DNA of 24,178 bases from DASZBR01 sp035943935 (GTDB taxonomy: Bacteria > Pseudomonadota > Gammaproteobacteria > DASZBR01): positions 1-24,178 of the forward strand of contig DASZBR010000012.1 of assembly GCA_035943935.1 (NCBI GenBank), given 5' to 3'. Each line of letters starts with the position of its first letter. Within the stretch, counting starts at the first letter, position 1. Positions 13,225 through 21,991 of the stretch are shown in pieces. The notes under the pieces are model-generated. The model was given only the letters and a program-made list of their open reading frames with translations, was not told where the DNA came from and did not search any database. The position numbers and the translations under genes were made by a program.

Positions 13225-15495
13225 ATGCAAAGTGATGACGAAGTAGTGGTTCCAGCCGAAAAAGTAGTAGATCCAACCAAAAAAGAAAAAGGTGGCGTCG
13301 AGAATCAAGCAGGACAACAACCAGGCTCAGCGGAGGGTTCTCCAAAGGGTATGTCAAGGACAGAAAAAGAAAAAACGGGTATAAAAAAAGGTGATCGAAA
13401 AATGGTAGTTACAAAAGCTGGTGATAATAACAACAACGCCTTTTCCGTGGTGAACCTGGCTGATCCTAATACAGATAAAAAAGGTACTTCCGAGCCCGAA
13501 GAAGAGGACACGATTTTTTCTGTTGATACGGAAAGTCACCCGTTGCTTGAACCCGTTCCGGTAGATCCATATCCCTACCTCCAACATCTTCCCGACCATC
13601 TCCTCAGATATTGTATGGAACAAATCAGACTTTCTGAAACACCGATCAGCGAACGCAGTACTGCAGAGCAAGTTTCATTTTATTTCTTTATTGCCTTAAA
13701 AGCAGTCGCTTCAATTCCTGTTTCTTTGGCAACACTTTTTTACTACAACCTTACCGCACTCAAAGCGTCCATTTATCTCCGACAAGAGCTGGATACCCCA
13801 ATACCCTCTTGGCTGCAACATTGGCTCTTTTTGGTTGGCGGTGCGAAACAAAACATTGAAGTCAATATTATAGGTACTAACTACACCATCGACGCAGCAC
13901 GAACAGTCGTCAATCGATCAGTTGATGCCATCGGCGACCCCGATGAAAACGCACTGATGACAGATTACACCGTCAGTACTCCAAAACGTATTGCAGCACG
14001 TCTAGGAAAATACGCCGTAAATACTTATTTTGCTACCGCTGCGGCTTTAGTGGCAGGCGTTTTATCTTACAGTGAACACGTCGGCACAAAAGCTTTTGCC
14101 TGGTGGGAAAAGATGTTCTTATGGATGAACGTTATAGGAAGCGGAATGCAATTGGTCGTTGGTTTAAGCCAAGGTTTTTGGGAAAAATTGTTCCCACATC
14201 CCGCCCATCGCCAAGTCATCTTAGATTATTTAAGAACTCAGCAAAAAGTCTGGTTTAATCTCTGCAAAGATAACCCTGCTCTAGCTGAAGAACGCATTGC
14301 TCCGGTGTTCGCGCTTTATGAACGATATCAACAAGAAAAAGAAGCTGGAGGAAATATCACAGTTACAGCAGCAGATTTATTCAGAGCCATTATGACGATG
14401 CACACGGGTGATATTGAACTCGATGCGAAAGGTCGTGCGGTCGTCAAACTCATGCAACAAGAAGGTCCGTCCAGCGCACGTCAATGCTTTATTGCAGGCT
14501 CTGTTCTTTTAGGTATTGGCGGTGTGATGGGCTATCCTTTTGCAACAGCAGCAGGTGGACTTCAACTTATCGCCGCAAGCCCAAACAACACGACGAATAC
14601 AACATCCTTTATTCCCCTCAACAGCACACAGCCAGAGGCTTCTGCAGGTCAAGTAGCAGAAGAAGTCTCTATGTGGTCACTGGGTTTTGTCAGCGCACTC
14701 GTTCCTTTTTGGTTATTAAGTTTAGGAAGTGCTAAAAAATTCGGGCAATATGTACGCAATCCACAAGAAACCATTGATAGCGTCATCAGTTTAGCTCCGT
14801 GGGCCCTGCTAGGATTTGGCGCACTTGTATATTCTGAAATGGCTTTCGCCGCACTTTCCATTGCAACCAATGAAATGGTTAATACGCAAGAAGCGTATCG
14901 CATCATGAGCTTCTTAGCACAACAAACCGTCGATGAACTTTCTAGCCTTCCTGGAAGAATTGTTGCCAATGCGTATGGTGCAACGGGTGCTATCAGTGCA
15001 TTTACGACCAATTGGATTTTTCCGTATTTTGCGATGCTCAGCTTGCAAACCTTTTTTGCGGAATACGTCAATTGCGCAACTAATGATAACGGCAGATCTC
15101 AACGATTTATCAAACAGAGCAATGCGCTGGATAAAATCATTGGCATTCTGGATGAATTACCTCCGGCTCATGCTAATGCCATTCTCAAAAAATGGTTTAC
15201 ACCGAGAGGCGATGGTTCACTTGATCCCCTTGCCACGCAAATTGCTGGATTATGGATGGAACATCTGACCACCGAACAAAAATTACAACCCGGTAAAGAA
15301 GGAATCATTTCGGAAGATATTTTCAGAAGTGAAGCACTGCGTAACGGTATAAAGGTTATGCCGGAATGGGAACAACGTCCTAAAAAAGCAGGTTGCTGGG
15401 GAAGCTTTTGGAATAAACTTCCGTCATTGTCATCAATACCCAACGCCATCAGTGACTGCTGTCGAAGAAGAAGACCGGGTTACGGAGAAATATGA
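13225..15495 (+). CDS. unrecognised 756-aa multi-pass membrane protein
   Basis: I do not recognise this protein. Residues 1-110 are polar and low-complexity (many K, E, N, with an acidic PEEEDTIF stretch). About seven hydrophobic segments follow: roughly 151-180, 264-283, 298-316, 421-450, 483-501, 520-545 and 592-616. A soluble segment of about 100 residues lies between segments three and four, and a 140-residue tail ends in CGSF-like and CCRRRRPGYGEI basic sequence, with Cys pairs that could be lipidated. There is no signal peptide. The start has AGGAGA 6 bases upstream. Its stop overlaps the anmK start (ATGA), so the two are coupled. Long polar termini around membrane helices are common in type IV effectors of Legionellales; that role is inferred. 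Confidence 0.75.
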   Translation: MQSDDEVVVPAEKVVDPTKKEKGGVENQAGQQPGSAEGSPKGMSRTEKEKTGIKKGDRKMVVTKAGDNNNNAFSVVNLADPNTDKKGTSEPEEEDTIFSVDTESHPLLEPVPVDPYPYLQHLPDHLLRYCMEQIRLSETPISERSTAEQVSFYFFIALKAVASIPVSLATLFYYNLTALKASIYLRQELDTPIPSWLQHWLFLVGGAKQNIEVNIIGTNYTIDAARTVVNRSVDAIGDPDENALMTDYTVSTPKRIAARLGKYAVNTYFATAAALVAGVLSYSEHVGTKAFAWWEKMFLWMNVIGSGMQLVVGLSQGFWEKLFPHPAHRQVILDYLRTQQKVWFNLCKDNPALAEERIAPVFALYERYQQEKEAGGNITVTAADLFRAIMTMHTGDIELDAKGRAVVKLMQQEGPSSARQCFIAGSVLLGIGGVMGYPFATAAGGLQLIAASPNNTTNTTSFIPLNSTQPEASAGQVAEEVSMWSLGFVSALVPFWLLSLGSAKKFGQYVRNPQETIDSVISLAPWALLGFGALVYSEMAFAALSIATNEMVNTQEAYRIMSFLAQQTVDELSSLPGRIVANAYGATGAISAFTTNWIFPYFAMLSLQTFFAEYVNCATNDNGRSQRFIKQSNALDKIIGILDELPPAHANAILKKWFTPRGDGSLDPLATQIAGLWMEHLTTEQKLQPGKEGIISEDIFRSEALRNGIKVMPEWEQRPKKAGCWGSFWNKLPSLSSIPNAISDCCRRRRPGYGEI

Positions 15496-16517
15496 TCTCT
15501 CTCGGCCTCATGAGTGGCACTTCCATGGATGGTATCGATGCTGCCCTCATTGAGACCGACGGTGAATTTAATATTAAGCGACTCGCACATGAGTCGCTTT
15601 CTTATGGAAACTTAAGCAAATCTGAAATACTCGAACAAACCACGCTGTTACATGCTGATTTAATTGCCAAACTATTACTTAACACTAAAAATAAAATAGA
15701 TATCATTGGCTATCACGGCCAAACGACTTACCACAATCCTGCTGAAAAAAAATCCATTCAAATTGGCGACCCGCAATATTTAGCCAACAAATTTAAACTC
15801 CCCGTTGTATTTAATTTCCGCCAAAATGATATTGATCACGGCGGACAAGGTGCACCGCTCGCGCCGCTATATCATCAGGCGTTAATGATACAAGCAGGCT
15901 TAGATAATATGGCTGTAGTCAATATTGGCGGCATTGCGAATATCAGCATTCTGACTAAAAATAAAATTCTAGCCGGATTTGATCCAGGACCGGGAAATAT
16001 ATTGATTGATAAATTTGTACAAGCAAAATCAGATCAAAAATATGATCAAGACGGCCAATTTGCGAAGCAAGGTCAGATAGATCAGAAAGTATTAGATGTT
16101 TTGTTCGAACAAACAATCCCAGGCTACTACGAAAAAAATCCCCCGAAGTCTTTAGACATCAATAATATTATTTATCCCGAAATATTAAATAGCTTAAATT
16201 TACATGACGGCTGCGCAACGCTCGCGGCGTTTACTGCAAAAATTATTGCTAAAGATATTCCCAGAACTATTAAACATATTGTCATTTGTGGCGGCGGTGC
16301 AAATAATCCAGCTATTTTAAATTCGCTAAAAAATTATTTACCTGATTGTTCAATAAAAACAGCTGATAGCATGGGGTGGAGTAATACTTATATGGAAGCA
16401 GAATTAATGGCGTGGCTTGCGGTGAGGAGTGTTAAGAAACTGCCATTGTCTTTGCCTGAAACGACGGGTGTGAGTGAGCCGGTTACGGGTGGGGAAATAT
16501 TTTATCCGAAGTCCTGA
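15492..16517 (+). CDS. anmK: anhydro-N-acetylmuramic acid kinase
   Basis: A 341-aa enzyme that phosphorylates and opens 1,6-anhydro-MurNAc to MurNAc-6-phosphate during peptidoglycan recycling. The N-terminal ATP-binding signature GLMSGTSMDGIDAAL (5-19) is diagnostic; further motifs are GYHGQTTYHNP (73-83), FRQNDIDHGGQGAPLAP (109-125), NIGGIANIS (144-152), GFDPGPGNILID (162-173, with Asp164 as the probable catalytic base) and CGGGANNP (266-273). Length is close to the usual 370. The ATG overlaps the stop of the upstream membrane-protein gene and has GGAG about 6 bases upstream within it. The partner enzyme MurQ is not in the window. A large palindrome follows 10 bases after the stop. Confidence 0.96.
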   Translation: MISLGLMSGTSMDGIDAALIETDGEFNIKRLAHESLSYGNLSKSEILEQTTLLHADLIAKLLLNTKNKIDIIGYHGQTTYHNPAEKKSIQIGDPQYLANKFKLPVVFNFRQNDIDHGGQGAPLAPLYHQALMIQAGLDNMAVVNIGGIANISILTKNKILAGFDPGPGNILIDKFVQAKSDQKYDQDGQFAKQGQIDQKVLDVLFEQTIPGYYEKNPPKSLDINNIIYPEILNSLNLHDGCATLAAFTAKIIAKDIPRTIKHIVICGGGANNPAILNSLKNYLPDCSIKTADSMGWSNTYMEAELMAWLAVRSVKKLPLSLPETTGVSEPVTGGEIFYPKS

Positions 16518-16527
16518 AACGGGACAC

Positions 16528-16622
16528 GGTTGTAATTAATTACAACCTTACTATACACGTTCAACCCTCGCCGTAAATTAAAGCTATCTCCGCGTATAGT
16601 AAGGTCGTAATTTATTACGACC
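16528..16622. repeat. 95-bp nested palindromic element
   Basis: The arms 16528-16559 and 16591-16622 are reverse complements over 32 bases with four mismatches, around a 31-base centre. Each arm also contains its own 20-bp palindrome: GGTTGTAATTAATTACAACC (16528-16547) and GGTCGTAATTTATTACGACC (16603-16622), followed or preceded by TTACTATAC and its complement. The compensatory T/C and A/G differences keep both small palindromes paired. This is the layout of a MITE or REP-like element and could also act as a two-way terminator between convergent anmK and the FAD-oxidase gene. Confidence 0.8.
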
Positions 16623-16631
16623 GTTTGAACA

Positions 16632-16736
16632 AGATCCTTCGTCGTGAAAAGACACTCCTCAGGATGACAGATGTGGTGTGGGTTGCGCTTCGTTCAGGAT
16701 GACAGGTGTTTGGTGGGTATTCCTCAGAATGACAGG
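16632..16736. repeat. three copies of a TCAGGATGACAG-type repeat
   Basis: TCCTCAGGATGACAG (16656-16670), TCAGGATGACAGG (16694-16706) and TCCTCAGAATGACAGG (16721-16736) are spaced by about 35 and 27 bases; the first is preceded by GATCCTTCGTC (16633-16643). The last copy ends 2 bases before the stop codon of the FAD-oxidase gene. GATCCTTCGTC occurs again at 23929-23939 inside another hairpin repeat. Confidence 0.75.
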
Positions 16737-16738
16737 AT

Positions 16739-18052
16739 TTAGGAAAATATCTTCCCCGGATTCATAATCCCCTTCGGATCAAATATTGTTTTTATTTTTC
16801 GCATAATATCTAAACTAGTTGGATCTATAGCCAAATTCATAAATTCCATTTTCTCTAAACCAATCCCATGTTCGCCTGATAAAGTCCCTCTTAAACTTAT
16901 TACTTTCTCGAAAATTTCACTTAACGCCCGCTTAGAATTTTCATCACGCGGCGCCAATAAATTCACATGAATATTGCCATTACCTGCATGACCAAAATTG
17001 ACTATTTTAATGTCATATTTTTTACTGATGGCTTTTAAAAATTCTAATAGCTCGGGTATTTTAGAAACTGGCACGACGATATCTTCATTAATTTTATGCG
17101 GAGATAAGGTTTTTAAAGCGGGTGATAAAGACTTTCTGGCAGACCATAATTTAGTTAACTCTTCAGAAGTCCTCGCAACAATAATATCAATCAATCCAGA
17201 ATTAGCTGCAGCTTCACGAATATTTTTCTCAGCTAGCTCATCTTCGAGATTCACTAATAATACTGCTCCCGCATCTATATTAATTAATTTCGATGCAGAC
17301 TCATCGAGAAATTCCAACGCGCTAGGAATATAGGCTTGAGACATAATTTTTGTAGCTGCAAGAGTTGCGGATTGGATATCTTTATATTTAATTAATAGGG
17401 TAATTATTTTATTGGGCAATGGCATGAGTTTTAATATGGCTTCAGTGACTATTCCTAACGTCCCTTCTGAGCCAATTAATAATCGCGTTAAGTCATAACC
17501 CACAGCAGATTTGGTTGTATAACTGCCTGTATGAATAGTCTCGCCAGTGCCAGTAACTACCGTCAGACCTAAAACATTTTCACGCGTTGCACCATATTTC
17601 ACCGCGCGTGGACCACCGGCGTTGTACGCAATATTTCCACCGACGGTACAAATCGCTGCACTTCCCGGATCGGGTGGCCAGAAAAAGTTTTTCTCGGCAA
17701 CTGCATCTTGAACAGTTTTATTTAAAATTCCTGCCTGGACTTTAATAAATCGATTATCCGGATCAAATTCTATAATCTGATCCATTTTTTCGAGAGATAA
17801 AACTACGCCGCCATGAACAGGCACCGCTCCACCGGGTGTACCCGAACCTAAACCGCGTGCCGTAATCGGAACATTAAATTCATAGCACGCTTTAATAATT
17901 CGAACCACATCGTCATGTGATTGAGGAAATACAACGGCTTCCGCCAATCCTTGATGTCGGCTATCATCGTGGCTGTAACGCGCGCAGTCTTCAGGGTTTG
18001 TTAAAACCGTGAGGTTTCCGAGGGCTTTTAAGAATTCATCATTTAATTTCAT
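16739..18052 (-). CDS. FAD-linked oxidase, glycolate oxidase GlcD / D-lactate dehydrogenase type
   Basis: A 437-aa flavoprotein with an N-terminal FAD_binding_4 (PCMH) domain and a C-terminal FAD-oxidase_C domain. Seen: PITARGLGSGTPGGAVP (58-74), PPDPGSAAICTVGGNIAYNAGG (126-147 region), GYDLTRLLIGSEGTLGIVTEA, and in the C-terminal half NFGHAGNGNIHVN, LSGEHGIGLEK and NPGKIF. These are shared by GlcD, Dld-type D-lactate and D-2-hydroxyglutarate dehydrogenases, so the substrate, a D-2-hydroxy acid, is not settled. No FeS domain is attached and no GlcE/GlcF partner is nearby. No clear ribosome binding site precedes the ATG. It diverges from the stomatin gene with only 15 bases between start codons. 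Confidence 0.92.
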   Translation of the reverse strand: MKLNDEFLKALGNLTVLTNPEDCARYSHDDSRHQGLAEAVVFPQSHDDVVRIIKACYEFNVPITARGLGSGTPGGAVPVHGGVVLSLEKMDQIIEFDPDNRFIKVQAGILNKTVQDAVAEKNFFWPPDPGSAAICTVGGNIAYNAGGPRAVKYGATRENVLGLTVVTGTGETIHTGSYTTKSAVGYDLTRLLIGSEGTLGIVTEAILKLMPLPNKIITLLIKYKDIQSATLAATKIMSQAYIPSALEFLDESASKLINIDAGAVLLVNLEDELAEKNIREAAANSGLIDIIVARTSEELTKLWSARKSLSPALKTLSPHKINEDIVVPVSKIPELLEFLKAISKKYDIKIVNFGHAGNGNIHVNLLAPRDENSKRALSEIFEKVISLRGTLSGEHGIGLEKMEFMNLAIDPTSLDIMRKIKTIFDPKGIMNPGKIFS

Positions 18053-18067
18053 AATCGGGAGTTTACC

Positions 18068-18976
18068 ATGAGTTTCGAATCAGCAATGATTTTGTTGGTT
18101 ATTTTGGCGGTTGTCGTCATTTACGCGGGTGTTAAACAGGTTCCCCAAGGGTATGAATGGACCGTCGAGCGCTTCGGGCGATACACCATGACACTGCGTC
18201 CTGGTCTGAATTTAATTGTGCCGTTTATCGATAAAATTGGCGTACGCTTAAGCGTGATGGAACAAGTATTAGATATCCCCCCGCAAGAAATTATCAGTCG
18301 CGATAATGCGATGGTACGCGTCGATGCAGTGGTATTTTTTCAAGTAGTGGATGCCGCTAAAGCCGCGTATGAAGTTCGCTATCTCGAAAACGCCATGCGA
18401 AATTTAGCGATGACGAATATTCGTACGGTATTGGGTGCGTTAGATTTAGATTCCATGTTGTCACAACGCGACAATATTAATACGCAGTTATTACATGTCA
18501 TTGATGATGCAACGACACCGTGGGGCATTAAAGTTACGCGTATTGAAATTAAAGAAATTGCACCGCCGAAAGATTTAGTCGAATCGATGGGGCGACAAAT
18601 GAAAGCAGAACGTGACAAACGTGCCGCGATTTTGGAAGCCGAAGGTTTACGACAGTCTGCTATTTTAAGAGCCGATGGCGAAAAACAAGCTATTGTATTA
18701 AGAGCCGAAGGTGATAAAGAAGCGGCATTTCGACAATCTGAAGCGCGTGAACGTTTAGCGGAAGCAGAAGCAAAAGCGACGACCTCTGTTTCGGAAGCGA
18801 TTAGCAAAGGCAGTATTCAGGCGATTAATTATTTCGTTGCGCAAAAATATGTGGATGCCTTAGGAAAAATTGCGACCTCACCCAATCAAAAAGTTATTTT
18901 AATGCCATTAGATGCATCGAGTGTCATTGGTTCGATTGCGGGTATTGCGGAAATTGCAAAAGAGTCTTTTAAATAA
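18068..18976 (+). CDS. qmcA: SPFH/band 7 (stomatin-like) membrane protein
   Basis: A 302-aa protein with one N-terminal membrane helix (about residues 5-24) followed by an SPFH domain (VPQGYEWTVERFGRYTMTLRPG, then VPFIDKIGVRLSVMEQVLDI). A long Ala/Glu-rich coiled coil follows (about 180-245, RDKRAAILEAEGLRQSAIL repeats) and a hydrophobic Gly/Ile-rich end. It matches the paraslipin group of E. coli QmcA (YbbK), which forms inner membrane oligomers associated with microdomains and protease FtsH regulation. GGGAG lies about 6 bases before the ATG. The NfeD-type partner follows after 11 bases, the usual pairing. Confidence 0.92.
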   Translation: MSFESAMILLVILAVVVIYAGVKQVPQGYEWTVERFGRYTMTLRPGLNLIVPFIDKIGVRLSVMEQVLDIPPQEIISRDNAMVRVDAVVFFQVVDAAKAAYEVRYLENAMRNLAMTNIRTVLGALDLDSMLSQRDNINTQLLHVIDDATTPWGIKVTRIEIKEIAPPKDLVESMGRQMKAERDKRAAILEAEGLRQSAILRADGEKQAIVLRAEGDKEAAFRQSEARERLAEAEAKATTSVSEAISKGSIQAINYFVAQKYVDALGKIATSPNQKVILMPLDASSVIGSIAGIAEIAKESFK

Positions 18977-18987
18977 AGGATTAATTT

Positions 18988-19437
18988 ATGAATACAGTCC
19001 ATCTCCTCCCCTTCACCTATTGGCACTGGTTGGGATTAGCTGTTTTATTATTGATTTTTGAAGTCTCTGTCGGCGGCGGATTTTTATTGTGGATAGGAAT
19101 ATCTGCAGTAATGGTCAGCTTTTTATCGTGGCTATTTCCGCTGACATGGACTGCACAAATGCTTTTGTTTTGTGCGTGTGCATTATTAACGTCATTTGGA
19201 TGGTGGGCGTATTTACAAAAAAGGCCATTAAAGACTGATGATCCAAGATTAAATCGTCGTGCCGAACAATATATTGGACGAACGTTTACGTTAATTCAAC
19301 CGATTCAAAATGGCCGTGGAAAAATTCATGTGGATGATTCAACGTGGACGGTGAAGGGAGAAGATCTTCCCCTCGGCACGAAAGTGAAAATTATTCGTGC
19401 CGAAGGAACGATTTTGATTGCGGAAAAAATTAGTTAG
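18988..19437 (+). CDS. ybbJ: NfeD-like protein (YbbJ type)
   Basis: A 149-aa short NfeD protein with three closely spaced membrane helices (about 10-28, 30-50 and 55-73) and a C-terminal OB-fold domain (residues 85-149: YIGRTFTLIQPIQNGRGKI, DDSTWTVKGEDLPLGTKVKI). It is the partner of stomatin-like proteins, immediately downstream of the SPFH gene with AAAGGA before its ATG. Its stop overlaps the end of the convergent 813-aa gene by 4 bases. Confidence 0.93.
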   Translation: MNTVHLLPFTYWHWLGLAVLLLIFEVSVGGGFLLWIGISAVMVSFLSWLFPLTWTAQMLLFCACALLTSFGWWAYLQKRPLKTDDPRLNRRAEQYIGRTFTLIQPIQNGRGKIHVDDSTWTVKGEDLPLGTKVKIIRAEGTILIAEKIS

Positions 19438-21875
19438 TTATTATCACCACTGCCACTTCCTCTACCCATTCTTGGCGAAGAAGCTTTTTGCTTCGTTGCT
19501 TCATCACTGGAAGGCGCTTCTTGTTCATCTCCTGAAGAACTGTCTCGCGGAGGTAGAGCCGGCGGCGCATCATTTGTAGTAATAGCAGCTGTAACAACTG
19601 CAGCCACTGCAACTGGATTCCCCCCACTGGTACGTTTAGGCGAATACATGGCCGATGATCCTGGACTATTTAAAGCGTCTGCAGAAACGCCTAATCGAAC
19701 ATGTGATTGTTCATCAGCACCTTCTTCAGCTTCAACTTCAAACCCAGCCCCCTCTTCAAATTCTTCTTCACCACCTAAATTCATAACAACTGATAGCGTT
19801 TTCGACAGTGACTGGTGAGGATGTTTTGGTGCAAGCACGGCTTGTGCATGAAAAATACGAGCAGCGCTACCTTCACAAGCATACTCAAGAGCCGTTCTCG
19901 CTTCTTCAAGTACAGGATCTTTTTTCCTCATAAGAGAAAAACCCTTTTTGGCCAACAAGGGGTCTTTTTTAATATCCTCAAAGCTTACAAGATGCTGGAG
20001 AGTGAAACACTGAGGATTTGTTTCCCCACTATCCAACATACATTTATTCCAAACGAAACCATAAGCGGCTACTTCCGAACACTGTTCTAATGAAAGAGAC
20101 TCTTTTCTCTTTAATAAATCTGTGATGGCTTGTGCCCAACGAGGTCCCAATTTAGCATAGCGCGACATTCTTTCCTTTTTATCAAGCACTAATTCAATGT
20201 CTAAATTTTTCTTAATGCTTGCAATGGCATCCTCGTATTTACCCTCAAGGATAAGCGCTTCAATTGTACCAATCACACTTTTCTCTTGTGGATTTGCGAG
20301 ACTTTTTTCTTCCTCATGGAGCTGTCTTAGCAAGCGTGGAGCAAGTATTGCTTGCACTCTCGCAATGCTACTTTGACAGAAAATAGTAAGTTCATTTTTA
20401 AATGCAAGGAGTTCCTGTTTAGGTACATTAGAACCTTCGATATTCGGCTGCGCTAACGGATGATCTTTAATCACATCAAAGCCCACGTAAATCTGAGGAA
20501 CATAATATTGGGGATCATTCACACCGAGTTCTGCCATACATCGATTCCAAATAAATCCGAGCACAGCAATTTCTTTGCGCTGTTCTGGAGTTAACGAAGT
20601 ATCTTTAAGTAAAGCCGTCATTGCCTCTGCCCAAAAAATACCTTTCTCATAAAGCATTTTCGCCTTCATGGGGATCTTAATTTTTTGACCATTGATAACG
20701 TCAGGCAAGGTTAGAACCAATCGAGCAATAAGTTGAATCTGAAGAACAACTTTTTCTTCCTTTGTTTTATCAGAAAGCAAACCAATTAAATGAATTGCAT
20801 ATTGGGAAACTTCAGAATCAAAAATCGCTGGCTTATCCTGACGTTCTATCTTCATATTAAAATAACTCATATAAGATAGAAGTGTCGACAATTGTTCAGG
20901 TGTAAATTTAACTAAATGGTTTGATTCTTCATTGATAAACAGCGTGTAGTACAACCAGTCACGAAACGCAACCAGTGCAAATTCCATGCCTCGACTTTTT
21001 ACACCATTGCCACCTTCTGCACGAGATGACTGTATGCCTTCCTGAACCGCTTTAAATACCCCAATGAAATCCTCTGCCGTTGTGGCCATAAAATAACTTG
21101 CAAGAATATCGTACACTTTTGTACGCTTTTCAGGCCTTTTTTTACTAATTGAGTCATCTTCTTTAATGGCACAATAATCAAATAATTTCTGAACTGCATC
21201 AGGTGCGTTAGCATCCATACATTGTTGAATGGATTTATTTTCCATCGCGAAAACACCTAAGAAATTCTCTTCGGCAAGAACAGCCAAGTCTTCCAACTTC
21301 CCTCTTTTTAAGGCCGCTTTCTTTTTAGAACCAAACACCCTCAATGATTCGTTAAGTTGCACGTTACCTTGAGCAAAAATAGGACTTAGTGTTTCTAATA
21401 ACATTACAATAAAACTGCTGCTACAGGCTTTACCGTCTTTCGTATTTTTTTGCGCACGTAAAATATGTTTTAGGACAGCAAATAAATTGTAGGCATAAAA
21501 TAATCCGTCTTGACTCGACAGGTGAACGCCACCTAAGACAGCCTTCTCTTTCTCTCCTATTTGTCCCAGAAATTTATAGGAATCAGGTGCAAGAGTTCCA
21601 ATATTAAATTTACCACTGAGTGCCAACAGTACTTTTTCTAAAAAATCGCTTGTCGTTTTTCTATCATTGCCAGTCGACTCATCCTTAATGGCTTTATAAG
21701 CACGAAGCGCTTTCAAGAGCGGAGTATGATCAGACGGGCCTTCTGTTAATAACTTAGCAACAAACTTCGCTGCGTGGAGATAAATTCGGTCTGAAATGCC
21801 GGGGGAAGTTTGTTGAGTGAGGGAGTTTTCTTGAACTACTGCTTGTACTACTTGGCTATCACCTTCTTGTTGCAT
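19434..21875 (-). CDS. unrecognised 813-aa protein with internal duplication, effector-like
   Basis: I do not recognise a family. The frame opens at 22004 but the ATG at 21875 (MQQEGDSQ) has GAGGAG 7 bases upstream and is chosen. The body (about 30-690) is helical and soluble. Two copies of a segment of roughly 115 residues are clear: 402-515 and 565-685, sharing W-A-(E/Q)-A-(M/I)-T-x-L-L-K, GF(I/V)WN(R/K)CM, F-(D/E)-x-I-K-x-(H/D)-P-L and QA(I/V)LAP. Residues 700-725 are acidic (GGEEEFEEGAGFEVEAEE), followed by a Ser/Ala/Pro-rich tail with DAPPALPPRDS (769-779), a PxxPxR-like motif, ending SPRMGRGSGSGDNN. Such tails fit a C-terminal type IV secretion signal or a host SH3-binding site; this is inference. 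It diverges from the phosphatase-like gene. Confidence 0.78.
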   Translation of the reverse strand: MQQEGDSQVVQAVVQENSLTQQTSPGISDRIYLHAAKFVAKLLTEGPSDHTPLLKALRAYKAIKDESTGNDRKTTSDFLEKVLLALSGKFNIGTLAPDSYKFLGQIGEKEKAVLGGVHLSSQDGLFYAYNLFAVLKHILRAQKNTKDGKACSSSFIVMLLETLSPIFAQGNVQLNESLRVFGSKKKAALKRGKLEDLAVLAEENFLGVFAMENKSIQQCMDANAPDAVQKLFDYCAIKEDDSISKKRPEKRTKVYDILASYFMATTAEDFIGVFKAVQEGIQSSRAEGGNGVKSRGMEFALVAFRDWLYYTLFINEESNHLVKFTPEQLSTLLSYMSYFNMKIERQDKPAIFDSEVSQYAIHLIGLLSDKTKEEKVVLQIQLIARLVLTLPDVINGQKIKIPMKAKMLYEKGIFWAEAMTALLKDTSLTPEQRKEIAVLGFIWNRCMAELGVNDPQYYVPQIYVGFDVIKDHPLAQPNIEGSNVPKQELLAFKNELTIFCQSSIARVQAILAPRLLRQLHEEEKSLANPQEKSVIGTIEALILEGKYEDAIASIKKNLDIELVLDKKERMSRYAKLGPRWAQAITDLLKRKESLSLEQCSEVAAYGFVWNKCMLDSGETNPQCFTLQHLVSFEDIKKDPLLAKKGFSLMRKKDPVLEEARTALEYACEGSAARIFHAQAVLAPKHPHQSLSKTLSVVMNLGGEEEFEEGAGFEVEAEEGADEQSHVRLGVSADALNSPGSSAMYSPKRTSGGNPVAVAAVVTAAITTNDAPPALPPRDSSSGDEQEAPSSDEATKQKASSPRMGRGSGSGDNN

Positions 21876-21927
21876 ATTAGTACTCCTCAATGTTATTTGA
21901 AAAATCTGGGGGGCGTAACGAGCCTGC

Positions 21928-21957
21928 AGTATACAATGCGGATTTTTGCCAATACAA
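21928..21957 (-). promoter_or_regulatory. candidate promoter of the 813-aa gene
   Basis: On the minus strand TTGTAT (21957-21952) and TATACT (21933-21928) are 18 bases apart, with the ATG about 52 bases further on. The -35 match is only partial. Confidence 0.4.
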
Positions 21958-21971
21958 TAGTTTCGTTTGAA

Positions 21972-21977
21972 TATAAT
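21972..21977 (+). promoter_or_regulatory. candidate -10 box of the phosphatase-like gene
   Basis: A consensus TATAAT lies 14 bases before the ATG at 21992, so transcription would start about 8 bases upstream of the start codon and would leave part of the GAGGATGCAGAG ribosome-binding region outside the message. The nearest -35-like box (TTGCCA, 21946-21951) is 20 bases away. Either the leader is very short or the true promoter lies further upstream. Confidence 0.35.
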
Positions 21978-21991
21978 GCGAGGATGCAGAG

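Noticed and set aside
14649..15071. 140-codon minus-strand ORF inside the 756-aa gene
   Set aside because: Antisense shadow; the plus-strand frame has coherent membrane helices and a good ribosome binding site.
16528..16736. CRISPR array
   Set aside because: The repeats are palindromic or short, unequal in spacing and lack uniform spacers; no cas genes are present.
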